This document shows positions 12,078 through 23,700 of a stretch of 64,000 nt of DNA, piece after piece. How positions within the stretch are numbered: the stretch's first letter is position 1; the number at the start of each line of letters is the position of its first letter. The DNA comes from Epinephelus fuscoguttatus (taxonomy: Eukaryota; Chordata; Actinopteri; Perciformes; Serranidae): the NCBI RefSeq assembly GCF_011397635.1, contig NC_064760.1, positions 27,006,856 to 27,070,855 of the forward strand, read 5' to 3'. Made by a program: the position numbers and the translations under genes. The notes below the pieces were generated by a model that saw nothing but the letters and a program-made list of their open reading frames with translations, was not told the DNA's origin and did no database searches.

Positions 12078-13363
12078 CAGTGTTGGGGAGTGACAAGTCA
12101 ACAGTGTTACGTAGCCTAATTAAATTACAATACAAATGTAACTGTAATCTCCTACATACTGAGGGGAAAATGTAATTAAAGGGGAGCATCACCTAAATTA
12201 AGAATTGCAATATGTTTTTTCCATAGCCTCAGGAAGTTCAATCAGTACTTGTGAACATGAGCTACTCTCTCTCAAAGCCAGAAACCAGAGACATAAGTCT
12301 CAAATCCGTGATGTCATAGGTTATTAAGTCCCGAGCTGCTCCATAGACAATGAATGGGGGCCTGGTTTTGTGGACCCACACATTTGTTTGTTTCTCGTTT
12401 TTAAAACCCTGCACATATTTGAGATATGGTGTTTTCATGAGCACAGAGAAATCCAGTTATTCATATTCCCTGTATACATGATAAATGCTATCCCTGTTAC
12501 TGAATACTACATTCTATTTGCACAGGCGCAGTGATGTTTACAAGACAAACACATTTTTGTAACCGTTCATCTGACATCTCTCATTCTGGGACAGTTAATG
12601 TGACTGTGGCTTAAAATAAATCCACTTTTGCTTTTATCGGGTTTAGCGCTATTAAATGCCAACAGAGCATTCCAGAATTGACTCCCTCCACCTGATCGCA
12701 AGCAATGGGAGACGAGAGCGACTTCACTTTCCTTTTTTGAGTTTCTCATGAACAGAATAAGGTTTTATCCCAGTTACTGTAAACAGAATATGGTGTTTAA
12801 ATGGTCAAACACATGAACAGGATACTCCAATAATCTGCTAATAAAGGGGTTATTCATGTACATGTGAATGCACCATCTAAAACATTTTTTTCCCAATTTA
12901 TTGTCTATGGAGCAGCTCCAGACTTTGTACCCTATGGCATCACAAATTTGAGTTTTAGGATTCTAGCTTTTGGATTTGGGAGAAAGTTGTTCATGTTGAC
13001 TTAAACATTCAGACTGTCTTAGGCCATAGGAATAATATATATCAGATTTGAAAATGAGTGAGGTTCCTCTTTAAATTACATTTACTTATCAAAATATAGG
13101 TGATTACAAAGGGGTTACATCTTGTAGCTTGTAGCCCTGTAGGAGCGCCCTCTTTTGGCATAGCCTATTTCCAAACATTTTGAAGCTTTTTTTTGCCATG
13201 ACCAAAACATTTCTTAGAAAAGTAATCAAAAAGTAATCTAATGTAATAAGTTGCATTACTCTGATTAAGTAATTAAATAAAATTAGTTACATTATTACAT
13301 TTTTAACAATGTTATAAGCAATCTGTAACTTATTACATTACAAATGTAACTCTCCAAACACTG
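12078..13363. mobile_element. hAT-type element interrupted by a nested element
   Basis: The ends are CAGTGTTGGGGAGT on the left and, read inward from the right, CAGTGTTTGGAGAGTTACA. This is the classic CAGTGTTGG hAT terminus. Flanking 8-bp duplications are TTGATAAA (12070-12077) and TTGATACA (13364-13371), seven of eight identical. Subtracting the 891-bp insertion at 12180-13070 and one TTAA leaves a roughly 390-bp MITE. No transposase remains. Confidence 0.8.
12180..13070. mobile_element. TTAA-target DNA transposon nested in the hAT element
   Basis: TTAA flanks both sides (12176-12179 and 13071-13074). The inward-read ends match imperfectly: AGGGGAGCATCACCTAAATT and AGAGGAACCTCACTCATTTT. 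A longer internal inverted pair, around CTCCATAGACAATGAA (about 12337) and its complement near 12900, suggests palindromic structure. TTAA duplications are made by piggyBac and Kolobok elements, and the AGG-type terminus is more Kolobok-like. It must be younger than the host hAT copy it split. Confidence 0.7.
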
Positions 13364-14220
13364 TTGATACACGCAGAGGACCATGCTTCACATAGAAGAA
13401 GTACAGAGACAACCGCCAGATAAAAATGCCCTTGGCTCAAAGTAATCTGGCTGAATTTTTGGACAGGCTATGAGCTAATGCTAATCAAAGACATTACTGT
13501 AACAATAATGAATTAAATGAAAAGTTGTCAATTAAAATGATCTAAATGACACAAGTGTCAGTTAAATTTCTTCTGTAAATTACTTTTTATCCACACCACA
13601 CAGTGCTTCTGTATCCATCATTAACAGCCAATGAGATGAGCAATGTTTGATCTGTCTAATGAGATGGAAATCTCCCCTCAGAATGATGTACATGCAGAGC
13701 TTGACACTGGAATGCTAAATCTGTTTTAAGGGGGACATTTCCCTGGGTCCAACTTATATCTGAGTTTAAGACATGTAGCCTGTGTGAGCATGACTCTGTG
13801 GACACAGGTGTGATGTTCAACATATCCAAATGAGGAAATAAATCGAGTTACAGAGACAGGACAGCGATATAAGACACACACACAGTAGTTCTCTTTGCCC
13901 TTTTCAGTCTCTGCTCTCCATCCTTCCCATCATTGTTTCATATTGATCTAAATAAAACAAGGGTGAAATTAAACTATTTCTCAAATTTACTGGTAATCCA
14001 GGGAACCCTCTCACCTCATGGTCCCTAGACCAGCCCCACTTTGGAAACATTGTGGTAATGCATGCTAAGGGCATGTTAGCTATTATCAGTTGTGTCGAGT
14101 CTAATTTTTAATGCATTGCAAAAATTGTAGAACTATCCAGAGTCAATTTCTTAATTTTACTGAATTTAAAAAGCTTTAAATGGGACACACACATCATCTA
14201 ATGTGCTCAAGATTCATTAG

Positions 14221-14880
14221 AGGGTGTCAAACATGTGGCCCTTGGGCCAGATCAGGCCCACTGGATGACTTTGCACATCTAACATTGATGCACTTGTGAA
14301 GAATAAGAGATGCCAGGTTTCGGGAGCATGTAAAATAGCCAGTAGCCTACTTCATGTAAAATAGCATACAATTCTCTGAGAAAAAAAATAATGAATACTT
14401 TCTGTGGTCAAATTTAAAGATATTGAACATGAGCAGCTTCAGTACAAAATAATCTGTATCAGACTTCTATCTCAAAACTATGCTGCAGCACTACTGCTAA
14501 AATTTGTAAATGGTTTGAAAGGCAGGGGATGACTTCACCTGCTTCCTCAGTGACTAGCTTGGTGTGGTGATGGCAGCCTTACTACACAAGAGTTGAAATG
14601 TATGGGGAAAAATGCACATGTAATGAGACGTATTGGTGAAATTTCGCTTATTTTTCTGAAGGTATCTCAGGCTGTTCATCAGCTGTTTTATGAGTGGATA
14701 AAAGTTTTCAGAATGTACTTCATTACACCTAAAGATAGGGACAAACTTGGAGGTGTTGATATTTGTAGGTTATTATGCAATGGTTTCATTGGTGCGGCCC
14801 ACATCAGATCAAATTGTGCTGTATGTGGCCCTGCATTTTACGGTAAAATAAATATAGCAATTTCACTTTCAATTGTACGT
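14221..14880. mobile_element. Decayed hAT-like interspersed repeat
   Basis: The left end contains GGTGTCAAACATGTGGCCC. The right part has CGGCCCACATCAGATCAAAT followed by TGTGGCCCTGCATTTTA, like the outer parts of a widespread vertebrate hAT MITE that begins GGGGTGTCAAACTCA. The right terminus is degraded and no target duplication was found. Confidence 0.5.
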
Positions 14881-14989
14881 TTTCTTTGTGTATTTTTTTT
14901 TTTTTTTTTTAAATCAGCATTTCAGAAGACGGTCGTGTGCCACCTTCTATTAATGGAAATAAAACAACCTATGGCAACCTGTTTGCTTA

Positions 14990-14995
14990 TTTATT
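14990..14995 (-). terminator. Candidate c1qtnf2 poly(A) signal
   Basis: AATAAA on the minus strand, about 225 bases past the stop codon. Confidence 0.4.
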
Positions 14996-15219
14996 GCTTA
15001 TTGGAGATATCTTAAAATATCTTGTCAGAATCATAGCACCATTAGGGATACTGAGGCCAAAACACAGGGCTCAGATTCAAACAGTTTCAAGTGTTTCCCT
15101 AACTGTGGTAGACTTGTCTTTCCTGGTGTGCCCCCTGGTGTCAGAACATGTTAATGATTCACTGAGGCCTTCCACTGTGGAGCAATCTTTAGCCAGTTAC
15201 TAAAATAAAAAAATCTATC

Positions 15220-18003
15220 TCAGGATTGACTGTCATCCTGAGCGTTAGCTTTTTTATCAGCCTCAATGAGATAGTCCTGGTCGGCATAGATAAGAAAGCC
15301 AGTGAAGGTGCTGTCTGTCCAGAAAGGGTCAAAGAAGAGTCCGTTCTGCTCTGAGTAGAAGATCTGCAGCCAGACCTGGTCTGACTGCTGCAGGTGGAGG
15401 ACAGTAGAACCAGACGCTACATCATGGTTCCCTGTGTTTGCATCAAATGTCTTGATCTTGTACTGTCCATTGTGGACCAGCCCAATGGCCAGGTGCTTAT
15501 TTGCCAGAGTGATATCATATGTGAAATAATAGACCCCGGGGACAACACAGACAAACTTCCCGCTGCTGGCGTTGTAGTGATTCCCCTCGTTCAGCAGAAT
15601 CCGGCTGAAGCGGATGGGCATCCGTTCTTTAGGGTAGCTCTTTGTCACAGCCACAGAGAAGGCTGACCGGGCCGCACTGCCACAACTACACCCTCCTGGA
15701 GCTCCTTGCTGGCCCGTGTCGCCTGGCTCTCCTTTTTGTCCTCGTTTCCCAGCTATCCCCGGTATTCCTCGCGGCCCCTTCAGTCCTCGAGGTCCAGCTT
15801 TGCCGATGATACCTTCCCGCCCTTTCACACCTGGCTTGCCTTGGTTCCCTGTCCTCCCTGGATCACCTGACAAAATGATGACAGAATGCTTGTAATTTTA
15901 TAGCTTGGCAGGAAAAGGCCAAACATTCAAAATAATAGCTCAAAAGAAATTCACAGCGAAAGAAATGTAGAGTATATCATCCTACATTGCAACGTTACTT
16001 ATATTTGGGGTCACCAGAATGGATGCATTACTGAAGGTGTGTACCAGGCACAGGCCCAGGGGCCCAAGGTGTCAGGGGCCCCACTGGCCTTCACCTGCAA
16101 AATGCCAATCAAATTAACATGTACTGACCAGACCAGGGATTCAAAATGACCACAAAATACATAAAATGACTACAAATAGATGCAAAAAGAAGAATTACTA
16201 CAAAGAGACACAAAGCCACTAAAAGGAGATGCAAACAGCTGCAAAGAGACAGAGACTCACAATGATTAAGACAAGGGGCAAACAACAGACTCAAAATGGC
16301 TACAAAGAGTCACAAAATGACTTCAAAGGGATGAAGAGCAACTTCAAAGAGACACCACTGACCAAAGAGACTCAAAACAACAACAGACTCAAAATAACTA
16401 CAAAGAAGAAGAAAACAACTCCAAAGAGGAACAAAATGACTTCAGAGAGACACCAAGCAACTTCAAAGAGAGATGCAAAGCAACTACAAAGAGACACAAA
16501 ATGACCACAAAGAGGAACAAGGCAACTACAAAGAGACTCAAAACAACAACAGACTCAAAATGGCTACAAAGAGTCACAAAATGACTTCAAAGAGACACTG
16601 CGCAACTTCAAAGAGATGCTATTGACTTACAAGAGACAAAACGCCACTACAAAGAGACTCAGAACAAAAACAGACTCAAAATGGCAACAAAGAGTCACAA
16701 AATGACTTCAAAGACACAGAAAGCAACTACAAGGAGATTCAAAACGGCTACAAAAAGGGGCAAAACAACCAGACATAAAAAAACACAAAAATCTCAGAAC
16801 TACAAAGAGGTGTGTAACGACTACAAAGACAAAAAATGACAAAAAGAGGCTAAACAACTATTAAAGGACAACTTCGGTATTTTTCAACCTGGGCTCTATT
16901 TCCCCATGTGTATGTGTGCGTATGATTCATGGGTGCCACTCGTTCTAAAATTGGTTTAGAACGAGTGGTACATACACACATACTCACGTACATTACCTAG
17001 CGGGGCAGCCCTCCCCCTCTCTGCTCCAACACTGACTGACAGCTGACTCCACTCATTCACATTCACCACTGCCCCAGGGCCACTACAATATGCTATATAC
17101 AGAGATAGCACTGGCGATCTGAACCGGTCAGTGGCAAAAAAAAAGCACTTTTATACGGGACGCATTTGCCCCCATTACCGTTTTAGCTCGTTTCGCGCCT
17201 CAATACGGAACCAATTTTAGAACGAGTGGTACCCATGAATCATACGCACACATACGCATGGGGAAACAGAGCCCAGGTTGAAAAATACCGAAGTTGTCCT
17301 TTAAGACTTTGTGTCCTGCTCTTATAGATGTGATGGGGCCTTCATTGTCTTATAATCCACTCATGGTTACCAGAGAGGTCGAACTCCCTGATGGACAACC
17401 CCTAAAATCTGTTTTGAAACTCCAATCACAGAAACCCAAATAGACTTGATGGATATATAGATTTGGGAATGGAGAGAAGTGATGCTGTGTATAAACTACT
17501 GTGAACATCAATCATAGATATTTAACCAAAAAGCCCAAACAGAAGTCATGTCTCTCTGTAGTGGATTTCTTCAACATATCATCAGTTTAAAATCATGTTT
17601 ATAAGCAGCTGTCATAAAACTGTGATGTCATCAAGTATCAAGCTGATAGGACGATACAAAGTATGTTTAAGCGGTGAAAGAGGGCCCAGGCTCTCCATAA
17701 CACTGAAGAGAAAGGGTTGGCATTACAGTAGAAGAGAGTAAGTCAATAACTACCTGCTGCTCCCTTTTGTCCCTTCTCTCCATCCTTCCCATCCGGGCCA
17801 TCCTTCCCTGGGGGCCCCATGGGGCCCATGGCCCCTGGAGATCCAGGGGCTCCGGGGTTACCAGCAGGCCCTGCTGGGCCTGGAATGCTGCAGACCAGCT
17901 GTGAGGAGTGGATGGTGATGTTGCGACCTTTCTTGGGCAAGGAATGTGCTGATTGAGAGAAGACAACTGACAGCAAACACATCATCACACATATCTGGAG
18001 CAT
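15220..18003 (-). CDS. c1qtnf2: Complement C1q tumour necrosis factor-related protein 2 (CTRP2)
   Basis: Two coding exons, 17754-18003 and 15220-15866, join in frame to give 298 residues (human about 285). In order they encode a hydrophobic signal peptide (about 1-15), a short spacer with an NIT glycosylation sequon (about 28-30), an uninterrupted Gly-X-Y collagen stretch from about residue 41 through GAPGG, a CSCGS cysteine hinge, and a C-terminal globular C1q domain with [30 protein letters not shown] and [14 protein letters not shown]. These match CTRP2 rather than other family members. The product is secreted and forms trimers; mammalian CTRP2 is an adipokine linked to lipid metabolism. 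The start chosen is the first ATG after a probable leader-intron acceptor (18013). The C-terminus is some residues longer than in human, with a polar tail ending DDSQS. It lies between ccnjl and slu7, as in human. Confidence 0.95.
16130..16860. repeat. Degenerate minisatellite in the c1qtnf2 intron
   Basis: About 730 bases are built from variants of a 12-24 base unit related to CTACAAAGAGACACAAAATG, with frequent GACTTCAAAGAGACA variants. The strand is purine/A-rich and almost free of G+C-rich words. Open frames through it (for example 16229-16504) are Lys/Gln/Thr-rich by-products of the repeat. Confidence 0.85.
16865..17300. mobile_element. 436-bp MITE with about 92-bp terminal inverted repeats and TTAA target duplication
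   Basis: TTAA occurs at 16861-16864 and 17301-17304. The two ends start AGGACAACTTCGGTATTTTT and stay near-identical for about 92 bases, with three differences seen. A further short hairpin (GTTCTAAAATTGGTTTAGAAC) lies just inside the left arm. There is no coding capacity. TTAA with AGG-type ends suggests Kolobok or piggyBac parentage. The close match of the arms suggests a fairly recent insertion. It abuts the minisatellite. Confidence 0.9.
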
Positions 18004-18356
18004 GATGGTCACTGTGGAGCCACGAGAAGACGAAGGGGAAAAACAATAAATGTTTTAATTTTGTGAGTTAGTCGCAATCATATGATTCAAAGTTCAACCA
18101 AAAACATTCAATCTGCCCAAAAGACTGTACTGGAGAGTGGTGTCAGAGTACATGCAAACTATCTACAGCTTTAATCAGATGAAAAGACAGTTATTACCCT
18201 AATGATGAGGTCAGTTTCATGCTATGACTCAGTGCTTAATGAGAAATATGACACATCAACAATGCACGAAAAACTCAAAGCAAAGAATGTCGCTTACAGC
18301 ATGTTTTTACAAAGGGAGTGTATCGGACATTTCAAAAACTGAGCGAAAGAACTCAC

Positions 18357-18500
18357 CGGTTGAGAAACTATGACCCATGGGCATTTTTCAGCTCTATCCA
18401 AGTCCTTTTTCTGCACCAGACTACACAACCTCTCCTACATGATTTTCCAATAATCGGGTGAGATAGCATTCTTCAAGAGAAGAGCTGCAGAGAAATGTGC
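18357..18500 (-). other. c1qtnf2: Probable non-coding first exon of c1qtnf2
   Basis: A minus-strand donor (CAACCG then gtgagttc) ends at 18357. The matching acceptor (ctccacag) lies at about 18013, ten bases before the start codon. The 5' boundary near 18500 is a guess. Confidence 0.45.
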
Positions 18501-18549
18501 AGCCCAGTGAATCATAGTCCATAACATCCGCCCTGTTTAGCAAGTAGCC

Positions 18550-20747
18550 TACACTGCCAGCGAATACTTTCACCCTGATGTCATTACATTCAAGTCAGTG
18601 CAGCAGTGGTGCACAGCTGAAGTGGTGACGCATCACTTGTTCACAAACTCTGTGGGAAAATAGGATGTTATATAACAGACATGATGCATTGTAAAGCTCA
18701 AAGCCTTCTAGGTTTTATAATTATGATCAAGTTACAACTTTGTGTATTTTAAATAGTCCAGAAAAGGATTTTTAATGTGCCAGACCAGACACAACAACAT
18801 GGTGGTCTGCAGTATAGAAGTGTATAAAATGCACAGTGAATAATACCAGATGTGTTTGTGTTTATTGCTGTGATGCAGAGCCAAGAGCCCAGAGACCAAT
18901 AAAAACGTTCCAGCTGCTGGGAGAGGCAGTGCCTCGTGTTTAGAGATCTACTGTATTCGTCTTTAACTGGAAACATGTGAACAGAAATTACAAAAGTGGT
19001 TGTTGTGTTGCAGGTTTCTATGGAAAACTATTAGCAACAACAAAAAAGATGCAATCACACAAAATTCAGTTTGTACATCCCGTACAGTAGACAGTCACTG
19101 TCATACAATGAAAATGAGTTGGAATAATATTTACATTGTGTGACAGTGGGGGAAAAATATTCATCACTAAAAGCCAGAAATCTCCAAAACACTGCAGGAG
19201 TTTCTAGATTTGGCCAAGGGACAAAAGTTGACGTTAATGCTGATCGATGTATGGAAAATAAAAACTTTTCACACAGGACAAAGTATTCAGACAAATACGC
19301 AGTGTTTTATTATAAAAATGATGCATTAATCCCACTAAAAGAAGTTACGCTTCTCAAATTACTGCTGAGACTGAGCGAGGCTCCCAAACCTAAGAAAGCT
19401 GTAATATTTACACTTTAAAATTGTTTAAGGCCCCAACCACACAGGAAGAGTTTTGCAGGTTGCAAAATGCAAGAGGCACTGCACTGCCTTTTTTAAAAAA
19501 ATATATTGAATGCCACTAATTATTTAAAAAAAAAACAAAAACAAAAACAAAAACCTTGTGGCGCCTTCTTAATGTTGCCAGGCAACCACCCCATCACGTC
19601 CTTGTACAAACCTTCCCATGACATCAATCTACCTTTTCTTTCCCTCCAGTAATTAGTATATAGTTCCTTAAATGTTGATGCAGAGGGTCCTTGCTGTAGC
19701 TCTGGTTGAGGGTGAGAGGCTGTCAGCAGATAGTGTGTCGGTCACAGGGAAACAGAGATCTGTGTGTGTACATGAGACCCTAAAAAAGAGGGTGGATCAC
19801 GGGGAGTACCACCAGTTGGTCCAGGAGCTTCGGCAAGATTATGGCCGTTTTCAGGCATATTTTAGGATGACTCAGGGGCAGCTTGACAACCTGCTGTCTA
19901 TCCTCAGGCCGTATAGCTCTGGGTATCTAGCAACCGCTACCACCAGTTCCTCCTCCTTTGGTTACCAACCGTTAACTTGTTGTCATGACTACCAGAAGGC
20001 CCACCCCTAAAATCATCTGATTGGACAATGGGAAAAAAGATGACCAAAAGGAAAAATGCCAGGCGCCCAGAGCACAGACGTAAGGTGTGTCGCAACGTAA
20101 AAAACACGAGCAAAAACCTTCATTCTTTTAAAAAACAATTACAAAAAGGTGCCTCCAGCTACTACAACACTTTCTGAGTGATCAGGGCCTAAAGGTGCAG
20201 CCAGCTATTCTAATACATTACATTTTTTATAAAATTTGGTGAATATCTCCAGCTTTCAGTCCTGAGGGAATGCTGTAAAAAGACAAAACAAAACAAAAAA
20301 AACGTTTTGGTGTTCATACACAGTCCTGGCTCATGGTGGCTCAGACGGACATACACACTATTCCAGCCAAATGAGTGTTGGTGCCCCTGCACAGGACATG
20401 AAAAGGTCGTGGATGTATCGAGAGAAAGGCAGTGTGAGCCAGAGTGATGCCTCTGAAGAAGCAATGACAGAGCACTGACAGGAGGGGTGTTTCTGTTGGG
20501 TGTTTAGATCAAATATCAACAATCTTTCTCCAGAATTACTGACGCCATCTTTATGTTAAAGCAAAAATAAAGTTAAAAATTAAATTAACAAAACCTTGTA
20601 CACAGTTTCTTCCACGTTAGTAACCAAGCAAAAGCCTTCTGCTGTATGTTTATAAAATCAAAGTTGAGTTTTTCGGTCAGAAATGTTTTTTTCACTGAGC
20701 AGCAGCTCTGGTAAGAGTCCTTAGGGAGAGTTTGAGGAGTCAGCAGG
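18550..20747. other. Intergenic region between c1qtnf2 and slu7
   Basis: It contains the slu7 3' UTR (extent uncertain; no clear minus-strand AATAAA was found close to the stop) and a Harbinger-type element at 19429-20189. Nothing else coding was recognised. Confidence 0.5.
19429..20189 (+). mobile_element. Internally deleted PIF/Harbinger DNA transposon with a transposase remnant
   Basis: The terminal inverted repeats are GGCCCCAACCACACAGGAAG on the left and, read inward from the right, GGCCCTGATCACTCAGAAAG. They are flanked by a 3-bp TAA duplication (19426-19428 and 20190-20192), the Harbinger hallmark. An open frame at 19672-20010 contains GEYHQLVQELRQDYGRFQAY and GQLDNLLSILRP. This is the N-terminal region that precedes the nuclease domain in fish HARBI1-like transposases. 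The DDE nuclease is absent, so the copy is non-autonomous. Confidence 0.85.
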
Positions 20748-23700
20748 TCACTGTCCTAGGAAGGAAGCCATGGGATCATCTGGCCGACAGCGTTTCATGC
20801 GGAAGGCCTCCATCTCCTCCTCAGTGGGCGCCTTTACTTCCTGCAAGCTGTTGTACGGCCTCTTCCTCTCATCTATCTGCATTATTGCCTCAAAATGCTT
20901 GGCCCGCTTGTCCTCTGCTTCCAGTGCCTGTGAACACGAAGCAGGTTGGAGGTCAGTCACAAAGAAATCAGCCACGCCAGAGATACAGATGAACACAGAA
21001 CCACTTTCTGCCATCTAAAGCACAAAAATAACTTTACCTTCTTCAGCTTCTCCTTCTTCTTCTCTTCATCTTCTGAATCGCTGTCAGAGCCGTGCTTCTT
21101 GTTCTTCTTGCTCTTCTTTTTCTTCTTCTTCTCTTTCATCTTCTCTCGATGCATCTGGGGATTAAAAACAGTGACCCGATTACCATACAATGTATGGGTG
21201 GAGGAATTTTAAAAAAAAAAAAAAAAAAATCGGCAATTAAATGCATCACAATGTGACCAGATAGTTGTAGTTGATAGAAATGTAGCACAGTGACAACAAT
21301 GACAGAAAGACCGGTTGTCACTGTGATAAGGAAATCCAGTGCAGTTCATACACTGCAGAACAGCTGCCGAAAGTGTCCGCAAATTGGGGAGACAATGAGG
21401 TCCAGGAGCTCCTGACCCTCCGAGCAGAAGATGAGATCGGCCAACCCACAAACAATAGGGACAGTAAATGATTGCTATTGCCATGTTAATGCCATTGTTA
21501 CTGTTTATAAGGCACTGTCACTCATGCTAGAGGCAGAAGCTATTGTGTTACATGTCACGCTAGTCATGCCTCTTTTGCCTGTGGTGCCAGCACGTGGTCT
21601 AAAATCACACACTGGGATGGCGTGATGCTGCTGTCATTTGGTTCTGTGTAAAAACGCAAAGGCTTAAAGAGTGGGACTTAAAAGTGGCCCTATGGCACGG
21701 CCCCTGTGTAAAAAAAAGTTTATGCCGTAAACGTAGCAAGTTGTCACACAGTGAGAAAACAAAATCACATACACAATTTTTTGCATCAATGTGCATTGAA
21801 AATTGTTTTATAATCACATCATAGCCCTCTGAAACAGAATTGAATCATGAGGTGCCTTGAGATTCCCACCCCCTATACAATCAGAACTACATTTATACCG
21901 CCAGCAAAAACACAAATATGATCATCAGCCTGAACTGTTAAAAATGTTCTTTTCAGTGTCACTTACTTCCAGCAGCGTCTTGGGCTCTTCTTCCTCCTGT
22001 GGCTCCTTCAGTCCCTCTTCGAATGGAACACAGTCTGAGTTGTTCTTCAGGTTATGAGGGAAACAAAAACAGAATGTAAGTCACAAAGGCTAAAAAACCT
22101 CATGTACCATGTGTATCAAACAGAGCATCTGAACTCTTTTATACATTCACTTACAATTCCAATTCCAGTCTCTCCTGTGCAGTAACTCTGTTTGACCATG
22201 GAGTGACAGCACTTGTATCCCCAGAGGCCATCCTTCCAGTAAGAACCCCAAATACACTAAAGACAGGAGAACTGTTTTAGAGCACAAAATGCCACAAAAT
22301 ACAGCAAGGTGTTTTTCCGCAGCGTATTCAGCCGTCCTTACAGTGTGGTTGTTGATGAGCACATCCTCCTCGTACTTGGAGCGAGCCACGGCCTTCTCGA
22401 GCCCCTTCAGAACAGCACCGTGACGAGAGTACTCCACGTAGTCTTCTGTCTGAGCCAAGAGCAGCTCCCGTGGCGGTGCATCCAAGTGCTCTTCACCTCC
22501 ATACTGATTGTCACACACACAAAAGCACAAACACCATCAGTGAAGTATTCAGCCAGTTTGAATACTTATGCATCAATCTGGGGCTAAGAGACGCATAAAC
22601 GGCTTAAAAAAAATTTAAAAGATGTCAGCTGTGTACCTTGTGTAGAATGCTGTCCCTCTGTTTCTCTTTAAAGTCCTCCTTCTTGACCTTGAAGGACCGG
22701 TGCAGCAGCTCCAGCTTAGTGGGGTCGGCCTGCAGATGCACCTCAGAGCCTCTCTCGTAGGCCTCCCAGGCAAACACTGTCACAAGATGAAGCATTGACT
22801 ATTATTCACATGGTACAGCACAAATACCTGCTACATACCTGTTTGAGAGGAGATGTCATTCGTGTGGTCTGTCCAGAGAATTTATCAGATTTAACCATGA
22901 CAAAACTGATCAATCCTGCTTTTGGTGTCTCATCTCATATTTATCATGATATATCAGAACAGTTTCCGTAACATTTACCATCTTGATTATTTTGCATTTT
23001 GCTTGGTTTATCTTTAAAGTCATTACAGGATTTAACTTTTCAACATCAAAGTAGTAACCATCAGTTGGGGCAGGCTTTACCTTCTCAGAGTAGCCTTCAA
23101 TCCAAATATCACCAATGTTATAGTCTCAGGTAATGCTGGATTTATTGTTCGCATCTGCTTTTCATATCTGTACATTATTCCCTTTCTTGATCTTGCTCAA
23201 ATCAGGTTTTGTGGCCATGTGACTCAGGCACACAACAACTGTAACCGCTTGACTTGTGACAGCACATGCACATTTACAGCTGTGATGTAAAACGCCACAT
23301 TGGTTGACAAAAAAATTAACTGCAGCATAGAGGTTGTGATGCCACCAACAGTGCTTTTACATCACTGATGTATCAGTAATCCCAGCAGAGACTGTAACTC
23401 TCTTATCACTGCAGTAGTGAAAAATACTTGGTGGGGTTGCAACAGTTTGTGTATTCGTACCAAACTGTCACGGTACACTGGTCACGGTCTAGAATATACA
23501 ACATGTAGATTAACGCACGTAATGTGGAACCAAAGTTCACAAGCACAAGTTCTCCCTGCAAACTTTTAGCCATACGCCGTTAGCAACAGATGCTAAGCTT
23601 AGCACAACAAGGGGATTAGCGTGGGACTCGGTCACACTATGGCGAACGTAAAAGAAACAATGAAGTCTGTTGCTACAACAGCAACTGAGAGAGAATTTTG

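Larger units (their letters stand above)
11900..14989. other. Intergenic region between ccnjl and c1qtnf2
   Basis: No gene was recognised. About 1.3 kb is a hAT element carrying a nested TTAA-target element (12078-13363). A further repeat fragment lies at 14221-14880. The open frame at 14593-15015 overlaps that fragment and looks non-coding. Confidence 0.6.

Noticed and set aside
14593-15015. Open frame of 140 residues upstream of c1qtnf2
   Set aside because: It overlaps a decayed hAT-like repeat and a poly(T) run, and has no family features.
16229-16504. Lys/Gln-rich open frame of 91 residues
   Set aside because: It is a translation of the minisatellite. It has no start context and no homology that I recognise.
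16130-16860. Regularly repeated segments that might suggest a CRISPR-like array
   Set aside because: The units are degenerate and head-to-tail without unique spacers, and the genome is eukaryotic.
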